A stretch of DNA of 64,000 nt from Denitrificimonas caeni DSM 24390. Its GTDB lineage: Bacteria > Pseudomonadota > Gammaproteobacteria > Pseudomonadales > Pseudomonadaceae. Where the stretch lies: contig NZ_ATXQ01000001.1 of the NCBI RefSeq assembly GCF_000421765.1, positions 186,001 to 250,000 on the forward strand, written 5' to 3'. The notes below the pieces were generated by a model. The model had not been told where the DNA came from. It was given only the letters and a program-made list of their open reading frames with translations, and made no database searches. A program made the translations under genes and the position numbers. Shown in pieces: positions 9,817 to 20,542 of this stretch (the stretch's first letter is position 1; every line of letters starts with the position of its first letter).

Positions 9817-10170
9817 TTAACGTGCCAATTTTTCTTTAATACGCGCTGCTTTACCAGACAGAGCACGTAAGTAGTACAGTTTCGCCTGACGAACAACACC
9901 ACGACGCTTAACAGTAATACTGTCAATCATTGGGCTGTAAGTCTGGAACGTACGCTCAACGCCTACGCCGCTAGAAATTTTACGAACAGTGAATGCACTG
10001 TTGATACCACGGTTACGCTTAGCAATTACAACACCTTCGTAGGCCTGTAAACGCTGACGCTCACCTTCTTTTACTTTTACTTGAACAATTACAGTGTCAC
10101 CTGGGGCGAATACTGGAATTTCTTTGGTCATTTGTTCAGCTTCAAGCTGAAGAATAATTTTGTTCGTCAT
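9817..10170 (-). CDS. rplS: 50S ribosomal protein L19
   Basis: 117 residues, the usual length ([13 protein letters not shown] at the start; [13 protein letters not shown] and [14 protein letters not shown] inside). L19 sits at the 30S-50S interface. It is the last gene of the ffh-rpsP-rimM-trmD-rplS cluster, 48 bases after trmD with a clear AGGAG site, and ends at a strong hairpin. Confidence 0.98.
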   Translation of the reverse strand: MTNKIILQLEAEQMTKEIPVFAPGDTVIVQVKVKEGERQRLQAYEGVVIAKRNRGINSAFTVRKISSGVGVERTFQTYSPMIDSITVKRRGVVRQAKLYYLRALSGKAARIKEKLAR

Positions 10171-10218
10171 TCTGTGCTCCTGAAGGCAAATCCTTATGAT
10201 TTACCATCGATACGTTAA

Positions 10219-10962
10219 TTAACTATCGTTCTGCCGACGAAAGTACTCGTCCAACAGCATTTTCTCTTCTCCAGAAAGCGAGCGGCTATCCAGAAGATCA
10301 GCGCGACGCTCTGCAGTACGCCCTAAGGCTTGTTGCAATCGCCAGCGCCGGATATGTTCATGGTTGCCACTGAGCAGCACTTCAGGAACATCTTTGCCTG
10401 CATACCTAACCGGTCGCGTGTAATGCGGGCAGTCGAGAAGACCATCGCTAAATGAATCTTCTTGCGCGGAATCTGCATGGTTTAATGCCCCAGGCAGCAA
10501 CCGCGTTACAGCATCAATCAGCACCATTGCCGGTAGCTCGCCACCAGACAACACATAATCGCCAATTGACCACTCTTCATCGACGTAGGTTTCAATAAAA
10601 CGCTCGTCAATGCCTTCATAGCGACCCGCAATCAGAATTAAATTATCCTGCTTGGCTAACTCGCTGACCGCGTCTTGTTTAAGCTGACGGCCTTGCGGCG
10701 ACAGGTAAATAACCTTAGCCGGCCCTCCAATCGATTGCTTAGCCGCAGCTAATGCATCCTCAAGAGGCTTGATCTTCATCACCATGCCTGGACCACCACC
10801 GAAAGGTCGGTCATCCACTGTTTGGTGTCGATCCTCAGTAAAGCTACGGGGATTCCAGCAATTAAGCTCTAATAACCCTTGCGATACTGCACGACTGGTA
10901 ATGCCATACTCGGTAATCGCAGCAAACATCTCAGGAAAGAGACTGATAACTTCAACGCGCAA
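10219..10962 (-). CDS. trmD: tRNA (guanine37-N1)-methyltransferase TrmD
   Basis: 247 residues with SPOUT-fold TrmD signatures: [29 protein letters not shown], the knot region [15 protein letters not shown] and [14 protein letters not shown]. It makes m1G37 in tRNAs reading CNN codons, preventing frameshifts. The apparent start is TTG at 10962; the frame has a stop four codons upstream and no ATG in between. It begins 12 bases after the rimM stop, so translation may be coupled. Residue spacing and length are normal. Confidence 0.97.
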   Translation of the reverse strand: MRVEVISLFPEMFAAITEYGITSRAVSQGLLELNCWNPRSFTEDRHQTVDDRPFGGGPGMVMKIKPLEDALAAAKQSIGGPAKVIYLSPQGRQLKQDAVSELAKQDNLILIAGRYEGIDERFIETYVDEEWSIGDYVLSGGELPAMVLIDAVTRLLPGALNHADSAQEDSFSDGLLDCPHYTRPVRYAGKDVPEVLLSGNHEHIRRWRLQQALGRTAERRADLLDSRSLSGEEKMLLDEYFRRQNDS

Positions 10963-10974
10963 GGCATTTACTCA

Positions 10975-11511
10975 TTAAAAATCCGCATCCCATTCGACAT
11001 GCATCTCGCCTGCTGTCAAATCCACCGACTGCACACAATGCTGCGTATACGGCAGCAATCGCTCTTGATCATCAATGCTGCCAGCACAAGGCTTAACAAC
11101 AAGGACATCATTCGCGCCAGTCTCTAATAAATGGTCAACAATCCCAAACAACTGCTGGTCTTGATTGATCACCTTTAAACCTTCAAGTTGATGCCAGTAC
11201 AACTCATCGTCCGCTAACTCAGGCAATTCACTACGCAGTATGCAAATCTCGTAACCGGTAAATGTTCGTGCAATTTCACGATCATCAAGGCCTTCGATTT
11301 TTGCTGCAAGCGCTTTACCCTGGATACGTCCGCTGGCCAACTTAACTTGCTTAATCTCATTGTCACGGCGCAATTGCCAGACAGGATAATCAAGCAGATT
11401 TTCCATCGGTTCAGTAAAAGAATGCACCTTTACTTCACCACGCACACCGTGCACCGCACCGATTTTGCCGATAACGACCAGATCATCTGCTGCAGGAGGC
11501 GTTTTACTCAT
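10975..11511 (-). CDS. rimM: Ribosome maturation factor RimM
   Basis: 178 residues. The N-terminal RimM domain shows VVIGKIGAVHGVRGEVKV and the C-terminal PRC-barrel shows ELYWHQLEGLKV and NDVLVV, ending HVEWDADF. RimM binds S19 and assists assembly of the 30S head. ATG 11511 is preferred to an in-frame TTG two codons earlier. It starts 6 bases after the rpsP stop and is followed closely by trmD. Confidence 0.97.
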   Translation of the reverse strand: MSKTPPAADDLVVIGKIGAVHGVRGEVKVHSFTEPMENLLDYPVWQLRRDNEIKQVKLASGRIQGKALAAKIEGLDDREIARTFTGYEICILRSELPELADDELYWHQLEGLKVINQDQQLFGIVDHLLETGANDVLVVKPCAGSIDDQERLLPYTQHCVQSVDLTAGEMHVEWDADF

Positions 11512-11517
11512 AGCCAA

Positions 11518-11775
11518 TTAAGCAGTAGCTTGAGTGGTAGCAGCAGTTTTCAACAGTTGCGCAACGCGCTCTGAAGGCTGTGCACCCTTGCTTAACCAGT
11601 AAGTAGCGCGCTCTTGGTTTACAGACAAACGTACTTCACCACCAGTTGCAACTGGGTTGAAGAAACCGATGCGCTCTACGAAACGGCCATCACGTGCAGT
11701 GCGGCTGTCAGCTACAGTCAGATGGTAGAAAGGGCGCTTTTTAGAGCCACCACGAGCTAAACGAATAGTTACCAT
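11518..11775 (-). CDS. rpsP: 30S ribosomal protein S16
   Basis: 85 residues, [19 protein letters not shown] at the start; S16 is typically 80-90 residues. ATG 11775 has AAGGA upstream, so the 11-residue longer reading is rejected. It is the first small gene after ffh; the 125-base spacer before it contains a GC-rich hairpin (11829-11842) and a TAGAAT -10-like hexamer on the minus strand, so a separate ribosomal promoter is possible. Confidence 0.97.
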   Translation of the reverse strand: MVTIRLARGGSKKRPFYHLTVADSRTARDGRFVERIGFFNPVATGGEVRLSVNQERATYWLSKGAQPSERVAQLLKTAATTQATA

Positions 11776-11900
11776 TAAAGTTTTTTCCTTTAAGATTATT
11801 ACAAACAATACGAACCAAAGACATGCATGGCCCGAAAGGCCGCATATTCTAAGGTTTATCTGCCCCGTTGCATAGGGCTATTTTGCACTCCAGTGCGTGT

Positions 11901-13280
11901 TTACATCTTGGGCATCCCGCCTGCCCCAGGCATCATTCCACCAAGACCGCGCATCATCTTGCTCATGCCGCCCTTGGTAGTGAATTTTTTCATCATCTTT
12001 TGCATCTGTTTATGTTGCTTAATCAGACGACCGACGTCCTGCACCTGTGTGCCAGAACCCATGGCAATACGACGACGGCGCGAACCACTGATAATTTCAG
12101 GGTCACGGCGCTCAGCTGGCGTCATCGAGTTAATGATCGACTCCATCTGTTTAAACTGCTTTTCAGCTGCACCTTGCGCGCCACCCATCTGCGATAAATT
12201 CATACCGCCCATGTTCGGCATTTTCTCTAACAGGCCGCCCATGCCGCCCATTTTATTCATCTGCTGCAGCTGATCACGGAAATCTTCCAGATCAAAACCC
12301 TTACCTTTCTTCAGTTTTTTGGTAAGTTTTTCTGCTTTTTCTTTATCAATGGTTTGCTCAGCTTGCTCAATTAAGCTGAGAACATCACCCATACCCAAAA
12401 TACGTGAAGCAATACGATCGGGATGGAATGGGTCTAAGGCATCGGTTTTCTCGCCCATACCCAAGAACTTAATCGGCTTACCCGTGATTGCTCGCACCGA
12501 CAGCGCCGCACCACCACGGGCATCACCGTCGACTTTAGTTAACACCACACCGGTTAGCGGCAAGGCATCATTAAAGGCTTTCGCAGTATTGGCCGCATCT
12601 TGACCGGTCATGGCATCAACCACAAACAGCGTCTCAATCGGATTGATCGCTGCGTGCAACTGGCTAATTTCCGCCATCATTTCGCTATCAATAGCTAAAC
12701 GACCAGCGGTATCCACCAGTACCACGTCAATAAACTTAAGCTTGGCTTCTTTAATCGCTGCCAGCGCAATGTCTTGCGGCTTTTGACTGATGTCAGATGG
12801 GAAGAAGGTGACGCCGACTTCATTGGCCAAGGTTTCCAACTGCTTAATCGCTGCAGGACGATAAACGTCAGCAGACACCACCATTACAGTTTTCTTTTTG
12901 CGCTCTTTTAAGAAGCGCGCCAGCTTAGCAACGGTGGTGGTTTTACCCGCACCTTGCAAACCGGCCATTAAAATCACCGCAGGCGGCGTCGCATTCAGCG
13001 CCAAGTCTTCGTTGGCCGCGCCCATTAAGCTTTCTAGTTCAGCCTGAACAATTTTAATAAAGGCTTGGCCTGGCGACAGACTGCGCGAGACTTCAACACC
13101 AACGGCGCGATCACGCACCGAGTTAACAAAGTCTTTCACCACCGGCAAGGCGACATCAGCCTCAAGCAACGCCATGCGCACTTCACGTAAGGTGTCTTTG
13201 ATATTGTCTTCGCTCAGACGTGCTTTACCAGTGACATGGCGTAGCGTCTGCGCAAGGCGATCAGATAAATTGTCGAACAT
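11901..13280 (-). CDS. ffh: Signal recognition particle protein Ffh (SRP54)
   Basis: 459 residues. The NG GTPase domain carries GLQGAGKTTTVAK (about 102-114), DTAGR and TKVDGDARGG. The C-terminal M domain is methionine- and glycine-rich (from about 330) and binds 4.5S RNA and signal sequences; GSGTQVQDV and the final MMPGAGGMP are family-typical. Ffh targets nascent inner-membrane proteins to FtsY. It heads the ribosome-linked cluster on the minus strand; yceF starts divergently 174 bases away. Confidence 0.98.
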   Translation of the reverse strand: MFDNLSDRLAQTLRHVTGKARLSEDNIKDTLREVRMALLEADVALPVVKDFVNSVRDRAVGVEVSRSLSPGQAFIKIVQAELESLMGAANEDLALNATPPAVILMAGLQGAGKTTTVAKLARFLKERKKKTVMVVSADVYRPAAIKQLETLANEVGVTFFPSDISQKPQDIALAAIKEAKLKFIDVVLVDTAGRLAIDSEMMAEISQLHAAINPIETLFVVDAMTGQDAANTAKAFNDALPLTGVVLTKVDGDARGGAALSVRAITGKPIKFLGMGEKTDALDPFHPDRIASRILGMGDVLSLIEQAEQTIDKEKAEKLTKKLKKGKGFDLEDFRDQLQQMNKMGGMGGLLEKMPNMGGMNLSQMGGAQGAAEKQFKQMESIINSMTPAERRDPEIISGSRRRRIAMGSGTQVQDVGRLIKQHKQMQKMMKKFTTKGGMSKMMRGLGGMMPGAGGMPKM

Positions 13281-13454
13281 ACAAAGCCCTCAACATGGTG
13301 CGGCAACAGTGAGCGTTTAGCATTAAGCTCAGCGATTAATAAACTGTTACACAGCGGTTGTTTCTAGAATCGGCAGAGTATAACCGATCCTGCGCGTCGC
13401 GACAGCGTCTGCGAAGCAGTTGCGTTAAACTGCCACTCTTATTTAGGAGTCGTT

Positions 13455-14045
13455 ATGCCATCAACTTTACCGCCGATTGTATTGGCGTCCAGTTCAAGCT
13501 ACCGCCGCGAACTGCTGACGCGCTTACAACTGCCCTTCACCTGCCACAGCCCTGACATTGATGAAACGCCACAAGCCAATGAATCAGCGCAGGCTTTGGT
13601 ACAGCGTTTAGCCCTGAGCAAAGCCCGCGCACTAGCGCAGCATTACCCACAGCACATTATTATTGGCTCTGATCAAGTAGCTGTGCTCGACGGCAAGATT
13701 ATTGGCAAACCCTTGCACGCAGAAGGCGCCACGCAACAATTGAGCGCCGCCAGTGGCCGCAGCCTGGTGTTTTTAACTGGTCTGGCGGTGATTGATACGC
13801 GCACACAAATTGAGCAGGTTGATTTGGTGCCTTTTACTGTGCACTTTCGCACCCTTAACGCGGCGCAAATTCAGCGTTATATCGCAGCTGAGCAGCCCTT
13901 TGATTGCGCCGGCAGTTTTAAGTCGGAAGGGTTAGGCGTGAGCTTATTTCAAGCCACCGAAGGCAGCGACGCCACCAGTTTGGTTGGTTTACCACTGATT
14001 CGTCTCTGCGATATGCTCAATGTTTGCGGGATTGCCGTGCCATAA
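13455..14045 (+). CDS. yceF: Maf-family nucleotide pyrophosphatase, YceF (m7GTP) type
   Basis: 196 residues. Maf signatures are VLASSSSYRRELL, DIDETP, IIGSDQVAVLDG, GKPL and FDCAGSFKSEGLG. The YRRELLTRL start and CAGSFKSEG motif place it with YceF, which hydrolyses 7-methyl-GTP, rather than with the dTTP/UTP-specific YhdE branch (family knowledge). TAGGAG lies 8 bases before the ATG. It is probably a housecleaning enzyme transcribed alone, divergent from ffh. Confidence 0.9.
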   Translation: MPSTLPPIVLASSSSYRRELLTRLQLPFTCHSPDIDETPQANESAQALVQRLALSKARALAQHYPQHIIIGSDQVAVLDGKIIGKPLHAEGATQQLSAASGRSLVFLTGLAVIDTRTQIEQVDLVPFTVHFRTLNAAQIQRYIAAEQPFDCAGSFKSEGLGVSLFQATEGSDATSLVGLPLIRLCDMLNVCGIAVP

Positions 14046-14093
14046 ACTCTTCGCCCAGCAAGAAAGCCTGCCAGCATTTATAGAACATAAGAT

Positions 14094-14492
14094 TTATAGA
14101 GCGCGGGTTTTCTGCTTAAGAATATAGACAGTCACACAGACAGCACTGACCAGCATAAAGACACGCACCCACGGCAGAGGCACAATCCACATGGAAAAGC
14201 TGATGCTCGCCCACATCAACACCAGCGCCCAGATTTTACCTTTGAGCGGCAAACCTTGACCGTCTAAATAGTCGCGTACCCAAGGCCCAAGCTTTGGATG
14301 CAACACCAGCCATAAATAGAAGCGTTTGGAACTGCGCGCAAAACAGGCGGCAGCCAGTAACAGAAAAGGTGTAGTGGGCAAAACCGGCAAGAAAATACCA
14401 ATCACTCCCAAAGCAACACTTAAACAACCACAGGCAAACAGCACATAACGCAGAGTAGGACTACGTGCTTGCCGCTGCCGTGGCTCATGCAT
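14094..14492 (-). CDS. DUF454 (YbaN family) inner-membrane protein
   Basis: 132 residues with three to four hydrophobic helices (about 15-45, 65-80, 85-130). The family hallmark LPTTPFLLLAAACFARSS is followed by the LHPKLGPWVRDY region. Function is unknown. It lies 9 bases after the UPF0149-family gene and probably shares its transcript. Confidence 0.82.
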   Translation of the reverse strand: MHEPRQRQARSPTLRYVLFACGCLSVALGVIGIFLPVLPTTPFLLLAAACFARSSKRFYLWLVLHPKLGPWVRDYLDGQGLPLKGKIWALVLMWASISFSMWIVPLPWVRVFMLVSAVCVTVYILKQKTRAL

Positions 14493-14501
14493 GGCAGCGA
14501 A

Positions 14502-15086
14502 TTAATGACGCGGCTTGAGTAGCACTGGTTTTTCTTCAGGTGCCTGGCACAACAAGAACAGTGCCGTCAGCACTTCTGGGATCTGATCAACCATGCTGTC
14601 GACCAAATCAAGGTCTTTAGCGATTTCCGCAAAGTCTGGCTGCTCATCAAACAAACCAGACGCCACCATAATAGGTAGCAACAGCTCACTGACTTCATCT
14701 TCAGCATCTTCAAACCAAACTTCTTCGCGCAGGAAGATGCCTTCCATAAAGCCGACGCACCAGCCGCGCAAATCAGAATCATCGGGCTCTTCACCTAGAT
14801 CCAATTCACATGGCAGCACCATATCGTCATCACTGGCTAACTGGCGCTCAATTTGCGCCTTGAGCTGTAATAATCCAGCGGTGATATCAGCTTCTTCCGC
14901 CTCATCGCGATAACGGGGTGATTCTGCAAATAACGCTTCAATCCATTCTTCAGCCGGAACGGGTTCAGGACAAATAGACAGCGCGGTCAAGTAACCGTGC
15001 GCAGCAATATAATCAAGCGCCTCGTCGTGCAGTTCGTCAGCATCGAGGAAAGCTTGCAGGCGGATCTGTTGCTCAGCGAGGGACAT
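14502..15086 (-). CDS. UPF0149 (YgfB/YecA) family protein
   Basis: 194 residues, very acidic, beginning MSLAEQQIRLQAFLD. The UPF0149 pattern includes AAHGYLTAL near residue 30 and LRGWCVGFMEG in the middle. The C-terminus ends LLKPRH without the SEC-C zinc motif that some YecA proteins carry. Related proteins influence transcription regulators, but no function can be assigned here. It is transcribed divergently from recQ, 165 bases away. Confidence 0.8.
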   Translation of the reverse strand: MSLAEQQIRLQAFLDADELHDEALDYIAAHGYLTALSICPEPVPAEEWIEALFAESPRYRDEAEEADITAGLLQLKAQIERQLASDDDMVLPCELDLGEEPDDSDLRGWCVGFMEGIFLREEVWFEDAEDEVSELLLPIMVASGLFDEQPDFAEIAKDLDLVDSMVDQIPEVLTALFLLCQAPEEKPVLLKPRH

Positions 15087-15251
15087 GCGTGATTACCATA
15101 GATAAAGAATTGAACCTAGATTGTAGTCTAGCTCTGCAATAACAGCTAGAGATTGGCGTGATCTTGCTCTACAGAAGCGTTAAAGATTTTGCCCTTACCG
15201 TGCCTGCTCATAAATTACAGGTATAATGCGCAGCTTGATTTGGAGAACGGC

Positions 15252-17399
15252 ATGCAAAATCAGGCGTTACAAACGCTAAAAAGTGTTTTTGGCTACGACG
15301 CATTTCGCGGTCATCAATCGGCAATTATTCAACGTATTTGTGCAGGCGATGATGCACTCGTGTTGATGCCTACCGGTGGCGGTAAATCCTTATGCTATCA
15401 ACTGCCAGCGCTGCTGCTTGACGGTTTAACCGTCGTAGTCTCGCCACTGATTGCCTTGATGCAAGATCAGGTGGCCAGCTTAGAAGAGCTGGGCATTCCT
15501 GCTGCCGCGCTCAATTCCTCACTGAGCAACGATGAGCAGCGCGAGATTGCCGATCGCCTGCGTCGCCATGAAATCAAACTGTTGTATTTAGCCCCTGAGC
15601 GTTTAGTGCAGCCGCGCATGCTGGCGTTTCTCCAGCACTTGCCAATCAGTCTGTTTGCCATTGATGAAGCGCACTGTGTTTCGCAGTGGGGTCATGATTT
15701 TCGCCCTGAATATTTGCAACTGGGGCAACTGGCTGAGCTGTTCCCGAATGTGCCACGGATCGCGCTGACGGCCACCGCCGACAAGCGCACCCGCGAAGAA
15801 ATCATCAATCGCCTGTACTTACAAAAAGCCGAATGTTTTCTCTCAAGCTTTGACCGCCCCAATATTTTTTATCGCATTACTCCCAAAGACAATCCACGCA
15901 AACAGTTGCTGGATTTCTTAGCGCAGCGCAAAGGCGACGCCGGGATTATTTATTGTTTATCGCGTAAAAGTGTTGAGGCCACCGCCGAGTTTCTCAGCAG
16001 CAAAGGCTTTCCAGCGCTGCCCTACCATGCCGGCCTTGATGGTAGTTTACGTGCATTCCACCAGAAACGTTTTCTCAATGAAGAAGGCTTGATTATGGTG
16101 GCTACCATTGCCTTCGGCATGGGCATTGATAAATCCAACGTGCGCTTTGTTGGCCATCTTGATTTGCCTAAGTCACTGGAAGCTTACTACCAAGAAACTG
16201 GTCGCGCCGGACGTGATGGTCTGCCCGCTGACGCGTGGATGGTTTACGGTTTACAAGATGTACTGATGCTCAAGCAAATGCTCGGCAACTCCGAAGGCGA
16301 TGAGCGCCATAAGCGCGTTGAGCAGCACAAGCTCGAAGCGATGCTGGCTTTATGCGAAGAAACTCGCTGTCGTCGTCAAGCGCTACTGGCGTACTTTGAT
16401 GAAGACTTACCGCAACCCTGCGGGCATTGCGATAACTGCATTGATACCATTGAAACTTGGGATGGCACTGACGCCGCGCGCCAAGCCCTTTCTGCGATTC
16501 ATCGTACCGGCCAGCGTTATGGTGTCGGTTATTTATCCGATGTTTTGCAAGGCCGTGAAAATGATCGCGTCCGTGCACTTGGCCACCAACACCTCAGCGT
16601 GTTTGGCATTGGCAAGGCACTCAATGACCATCAATGGCGCTCGCTGTTTCGACAGTTGGTGGCGCGCAGCTTGATTGATGTCGATGTTGAAGGCTTTGGC
16701 GGACTGCGTCTCTCCGAAAGCTGCCGACCCTTATTGCGCGGCGAAACCACATTATTATTACGCCGTGACCTCACGCCACAAAACAAAGCACCGCGCAGCT
16801 CCAGCCAAGCCAGTCAATTGGTGCGCGGCGAAGAACGCGAAATGTGGGAAGCGCTGCGCACCCTACGTCGTCAACTGGCCGAAGAACATAGTGTGCCGCC
16901 TTATGTCATCTTCCCGGATTCGACATTATTAGAAATGCTGCGCGAGCAACCTGAAGACCTTGACGACATGGCGCAAATCAGCGGTGTCGGCGCACGTAAA
17001 CTGGAGCGCTACGGCGCAGCTTTCCTTAAAGTCCTCAACCAGACTGAGGCGCCCGCCAGTGCGCCAGCGGCACCGAACAGCCAAGACTTACGTCATGAAC
17101 TGGTGACTTTAGCGCGCAGCGGTATGACTCCAGAGCAAATTTCCCAGCAAATGCAATGCAGCCTAAAGAATGTTTACACGCTAATGGCACAAGCCATTGC
17201 CGCAAACTTATTAAGCCTTGAGCAAGCATTGGATCTACCCGAAGAACTGCTGGGGGATATTCAAGATGCATTTTTACAAGGCGATGGTGATTTACCCAGC
17301 GTGGCCAGCATCGCCGAACAATTCACTCCGCAGATTGAGGAAGGCGTGCTGTATTGCGTACGCGCTGCTCTGCAAGCTGAGTTTGGTGAATCGCTGTAG
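15252..17399 (+). CDS. recQ: ATP-dependent DNA helicase RecQ with C-terminal extension
   Basis: 715 residues, about 100 more than E. coli RecQ (609). Walker [14 protein letters not shown] (about 39-51), DEAH in [16 protein letters not shown], the arginine finger [10 protein letters not shown], and a zinc-binding cysteine set C-EETRC ... CGHCDNC. A winged-helix RQC domain and an HRDC domain (about 530-600) follow. The last 100 residues (after a Pro/Ala linker) include [20 protein letters not shown], a helix-turn-helix-like segment. RecQ unwinds DNA 3'-5' in RecF-pathway repair. ATG 15252 with GGAG upstream is chosen over an earlier start. Confidence 0.95.
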   Translation: MQNQALQTLKSVFGYDAFRGHQSAIIQRICAGDDALVLMPTGGGKSLCYQLPALLLDGLTVVVSPLIALMQDQVASLEELGIPAAALNSSLSNDEQREIADRLRRHEIKLLYLAPERLVQPRMLAFLQHLPISLFAIDEAHCVSQWGHDFRPEYLQLGQLAELFPNVPRIALTATADKRTREEIINRLYLQKAECFLSSFDRPNIFYRITPKDNPRKQLLDFLAQRKGDAGIIYCLSRKSVEATAEFLSSKGFPALPYHAGLDGSLRAFHQKRFLNEEGLIMVATIAFGMGIDKSNVRFVGHLDLPKSLEAYYQETGRAGRDGLPADAWMVYGLQDVLMLKQMLGNSEGDERHKRVEQHKLEAMLALCEETRCRRQALLAYFDEDLPQPCGHCDNCIDTIETWDGTDAARQALSAIHRTGQRYGVGYLSDVLQGRENDRVRALGHQHLSVFGIGKALNDHQWRSLFRQLVARSLIDVDVEGFGGLRLSESCRPLLRGETTLLLRRDLTPQNKAPRSSSQASQLVRGEEREMWEALRTLRRQLAEEHSVPPYVIFPDSTLLEMLREQPEDLDDMAQISGVGARKLERYGAAFLKVLNQTEAPASAPAAPNSQDLRHELVTLARSGMTPEQISQQMQCSLKNVYTLMAQAIAANLLSLEQALDLPEELLGDIQDAFLQGDGDLPSVASIAEQFTPQIEEGVLYCVRAALQAEFGESL

Positions 17400-17616
17400 C
17401 ACTCGCTCACCTTCAGAGCGCTACAGCCTTAGTTAAATCAATACCCGTAACCCATTGCTAATCGCAAAGAAAATACGTCATAAATGCTGAATTAATGCTT
17501 CTTCTGCCATCACTTGTCAGCAAAAGCTGCAGCTTGATCTATGGCCAAGCCGCGTTTGGCGGTATACTTTGCGGTTTTCCGATTAGCCGTCTTCTATTTA
17601 GGGGTCCCGCCGCACT

Positions 17617-20466
17617 ATGGATAAGACCTATCAGCCGCACGCCATTGAAAGCACTTGGTACCAAACTTGGGAAACCAATCAATACTTTGCGCCCCAAGGT
17701 TCTGGTCAACCGTACACCATTATGATTCCGCCGCCGAACGTCACCGGCAGCTTGCATATGGGTCATGGTTTTAATAACGCCATTATGGATGCGCTGATTC
17801 GTTACCGCCGTATGCAAGGCCGTAACACCCTTTGGCAGCCGGGTACTGACCACGCAGGTATCGCCACGCAAATGGTGGTTGAGCGTCAGCTGGCCGCTCA
17901 AGGTCAAGACCGTCATGATCTCGGCCGCGAAGCCTTCCTAGAAAAAGTTTGGGAATGGAAAGAGCAATCCGGTGGCACCATCACTCGCCAGATTCGTCGT
18001 TTAGGCAGTTCGGTGGATTGGTCTCGTGAGCGCTTCACCATGGATGACGGCATGTCAGACGCGGTACAAGAAGCCTTCGTGCGCCTGCATGAAGACGGCT
18101 TGATTTACCGTGGCAAACGTTTGGTCAACTGGGATCCTAAATTCCACACCGCAATTTCTGACCTTGAAGTGGAAAACCACGACGAGAAAGGTCATTTGTG
18201 GAACCTGCGCTACCCTCTGGCTGACGGTGCCAAAACTGCTGAAGGTAAAGACTACCTAGTCGTTGCCACCACGCGTCCTGAAACCATGCTCGGTGACAGT
18301 GCGGTTGCCGTGCATCCAGAAGATGAGCGCTATAAAGCCCTGATCGGCTCCTTTATTGATCTGCCTTTAGTTGGCCGTCGTATCCCCATTGTTGGCGATG
18401 ATTACTGTGACCCGGAGTTTGGTACCGGTTGTGTAAAAATCACTCCGGCCCATGACTTCAATGACTATGAAGTGGGCAAACGTCACAACCTGCCGTTAAT
18501 TAACATTCTTGACCAAGATGCTGCAGTGTTAGCAGTCGCGCAGATTTTCAATGCCGACGGCTCGGTCAATGACTCGCTAGATAACAGCCTACCAGCCGAA
18601 TTTGCTGGCCTTGATCGTTTCGAAGCACGCAAACAAATTGTCGCAGCGTTACAAGCCGCCGATTTACTAGTGAGCATTGATGATCACGCACTGAAAACGC
18701 CACGCGGCGACCGCTCTGGCGCAGTGATCGAGCCTTGGTTAACTGACCAATGGTACGTATCAACTAAGCCACTCGCCGAGCCTGCCATTGCTGCCGTAGA
18801 AGACGGTCTTATTCAGTTTGTACCCAAGCAATACGAGAACATGTATTTCAGTTGGATGCGTGACATTCAAGACTGGTGCATCAGCCGCCAACTGTGGTGG
18901 GGCCATCGTATTCCAGCCTGGTATGACGATGCTGGCAATGTGTATGTTGGTCGCAACGAAGCAGAAGTACGCACAAAACATAATCTTGGTGATATTAATC
19001 TGCGCCAAGACAATGATGTACTGGATACCTGGTTCAGCTCAGGCTTATGGACCTTCTCAACTTTAGGCTGGCCAGAACAAACTGATTACCTGAAAACCTT
19101 CCACCCAACCGATGTGTTGGTGACAGGTTTTGACATCATCTTCTTCTGGGTCGCGCGCATGATCATGCTGACCATGCACCTGATCAAAAATGAAGATGGC
19201 ACACCACAGATTCCGTTTAAAACCGTATATGTGCATGGCTTAGTGCGTGACAGCCAAGGCCACAAGATGTCTAAATCCAAAGGCAACGTTCTGGATCCTT
19301 TGGACATTATTGACGGTATCGATCTGGAAACTTTGGTCGACAAACGCACCAGCGGCATGATGCAGCCACAAATGGCCAAAGCCATTGAAAAACAAACCCG
19401 CGAAGAGTTTGCTGAAGGCATTGCCAGTTACGGCACCGATGCGTTGCGTTTCACATTTTTATCACTGGCTTCAACTGGCCGTGATGTGAAGTTCGATATG
19501 GGCCGCGTCGATGGCTACCGCAACTTCTGTAATAAAATCTGGAACGCTGCGCGCTATGTAATGATGCAGTGCGAAGAGCAAGATTGCGGCCTTGACGGCC
19601 AAGCAGTGGAACTGACCGTAGCTGACCGCTGGATTATTTCGCAACTACAACGCACTGAAGCAGAAGTCGCCCGTCAACTGGACAACTTCCGTTTCGATCT
19701 GGCCGCGCAAGCCCTGTATGAGTTTATTTGGAACCAATATTGCGACTGGTACTTAGAGCTATCTAAGCCGGTACTCTGGGATAAAGAAGCGCCAATCGAG
19801 CGCACCCGCGGCACACGCCGTACTTTAGTACGGGTACTGGAAGCAGCGCTGCGTTTAGCACATCCTTTTATGCCTTTTATCACCGAAGAAATTTGGCAGC
19901 GGATCGCGCCAATGGCAGGCAAAAATGGCGATACCATTATGCTGCAGCCCTTCCCTGCTGCCGATGATAATGCCATTGATGCACAAGCCGAAGGCGATAT
20001 CGAATGGCTGAAAGAGCTGATGTTGGCGCTGCGTAATATTCGCGCAGAAATGAACATTGGTCCAGGCACACCGATTCCGCTGTACTTGGGTAACAGCACT
20101 GCTGAAGACCTGCGCCGTTTAGAGGTCAATAGCGTGACTCTAAATAAACTGGCCAAACTGGAATCAGTGACTTTATTAGCCGCTGATCAAGAAGCGCCGA
20201 TGTCAGCCACCGCCTTAGTCGGTGAAATGCAGGTGCTGGTGCCGATGGCCGGTTTGATTGATACAAAAGCAGAACTGGCTCGCCTGGATAAAGAGATGCA
20301 ACGTTTAAGTGGTGAAATTAAACGCGTCTCTGGCAAACTCGCTAACCAAGGCTTTGTCGCCAAAGCGCCAGCCGATGTCATTGAAAAAGAACGTGCTAAG
20401 CAAGCCGATTTCGAGCAAGCTCTAGCAAGGCTTACTGAACAACATACGCGTATTGCCAGCTTGTAA
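17617..20466 (+). CDS. valS: Valine--tRNA ligase
   Basis: 949 residues, normal for proteobacterial ValRS. The class I signatures are the HIGH-like LHMGHGF (about 46-52) and KMSKS in [10 protein letters not shown]. The editing domain is intact ([25 protein letters not shown]) and a C-terminal coiled-coil tRNA arm covers about 880-949. The 217-base gap before it holds a TATACT -10-like hexamer (17560-17565) but no convincing T-box or leader. AGGGG lies about 10 bases before the ATG. Confidence 0.98.
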   Translation: MDKTYQPHAIESTWYQTWETNQYFAPQGSGQPYTIMIPPPNVTGSLHMGHGFNNAIMDALIRYRRMQGRNTLWQPGTDHAGIATQMVVERQLAAQGQDRHDLGREAFLEKVWEWKEQSGGTITRQIRRLGSSVDWSRERFTMDDGMSDAVQEAFVRLHEDGLIYRGKRLVNWDPKFHTAISDLEVENHDEKGHLWNLRYPLADGAKTAEGKDYLVVATTRPETMLGDSAVAVHPEDERYKALIGSFIDLPLVGRRIPIVGDDYCDPEFGTGCVKITPAHDFNDYEVGKRHNLPLINILDQDAAVLAVAQIFNADGSVNDSLDNSLPAEFAGLDRFEARKQIVAALQAADLLVSIDDHALKTPRGDRSGAVIEPWLTDQWYVSTKPLAEPAIAAVEDGLIQFVPKQYENMYFSWMRDIQDWCISRQLWWGHRIPAWYDDAGNVYVGRNEAEVRTKHNLGDINLRQDNDVLDTWFSSGLWTFSTLGWPEQTDYLKTFHPTDVLVTGFDIIFFWVARMIMLTMHLIKNEDGTPQIPFKTVYVHGLVRDSQGHKMSKSKGNVLDPLDIIDGIDLETLVDKRTSGMMQPQMAKAIEKQTREEFAEGIASYGTDALRFTFLSLASTGRDVKFDMGRVDGYRNFCNKIWNAARYVMMQCEEQDCGLDGQAVELTVADRWIISQLQRTEAEVARQLDNFRFDLAAQALYEFIWNQYCDWYLELSKPVLWDKEAPIERTRGTRRTLVRVLEAALRLAHPFMPFITEEIWQRIAPMAGKNGDTIMLQPFPAADDNAIDAQAEGDIEWLKELMLALRNIRAEMNIGPGTPIPLYLGNSTAEDLRRLEVNSVTLNKLAKLESVTLLAADQEAPMSATALVGEMQVLVPMAGLIDTKAELARLDKEMQRLSGEIKRVSGKLANQGFVAKAPADVIEKERAKQADFEQALARLTEQHTRIASL

Positions 20467-20494
20467 TCAGCTGGCTTATTCCTAGACAAGAACT

Positions 20495-20525
20495 GGGGTT
20501 GAACTGGCATACTGCCAGCAACCCC
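20495..20525 (+). promoter_or_regulatory. Leader hairpin before the ABC binding-protein gene
   Basis: Nested inverted repeats GGGGTT (20495-20500)/AACCCC (20520-20525) enclose CTGGCA/TGCCAG. There is no T run, so it is not an obvious terminator. It ends 17 bases before the ATG of the binding-protein gene, next to its ribosome site, so it could affect translation or mRNA stability. Confidence 0.45.
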
Positions 20526-20542
20526 ATCAGAGGCATGAAAAC

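Noticed and set aside
11827-12273. Cys/Pro-rich plus-strand frame opposite ffh
   Set aside because: Antisense of the Met/Gly-rich M domain of Ffh.
17400-17616. T-box or other riboswitch before valS
   Set aside because: No T-box sequence or terminator/antiterminator pair; such leaders are not usual in this group.
19674-20156. 160-codon minus-strand frame inside valS
   Set aside because: Antisense to conserved ValRS sequence; Ser/Arg-rich translation typical of shadows.
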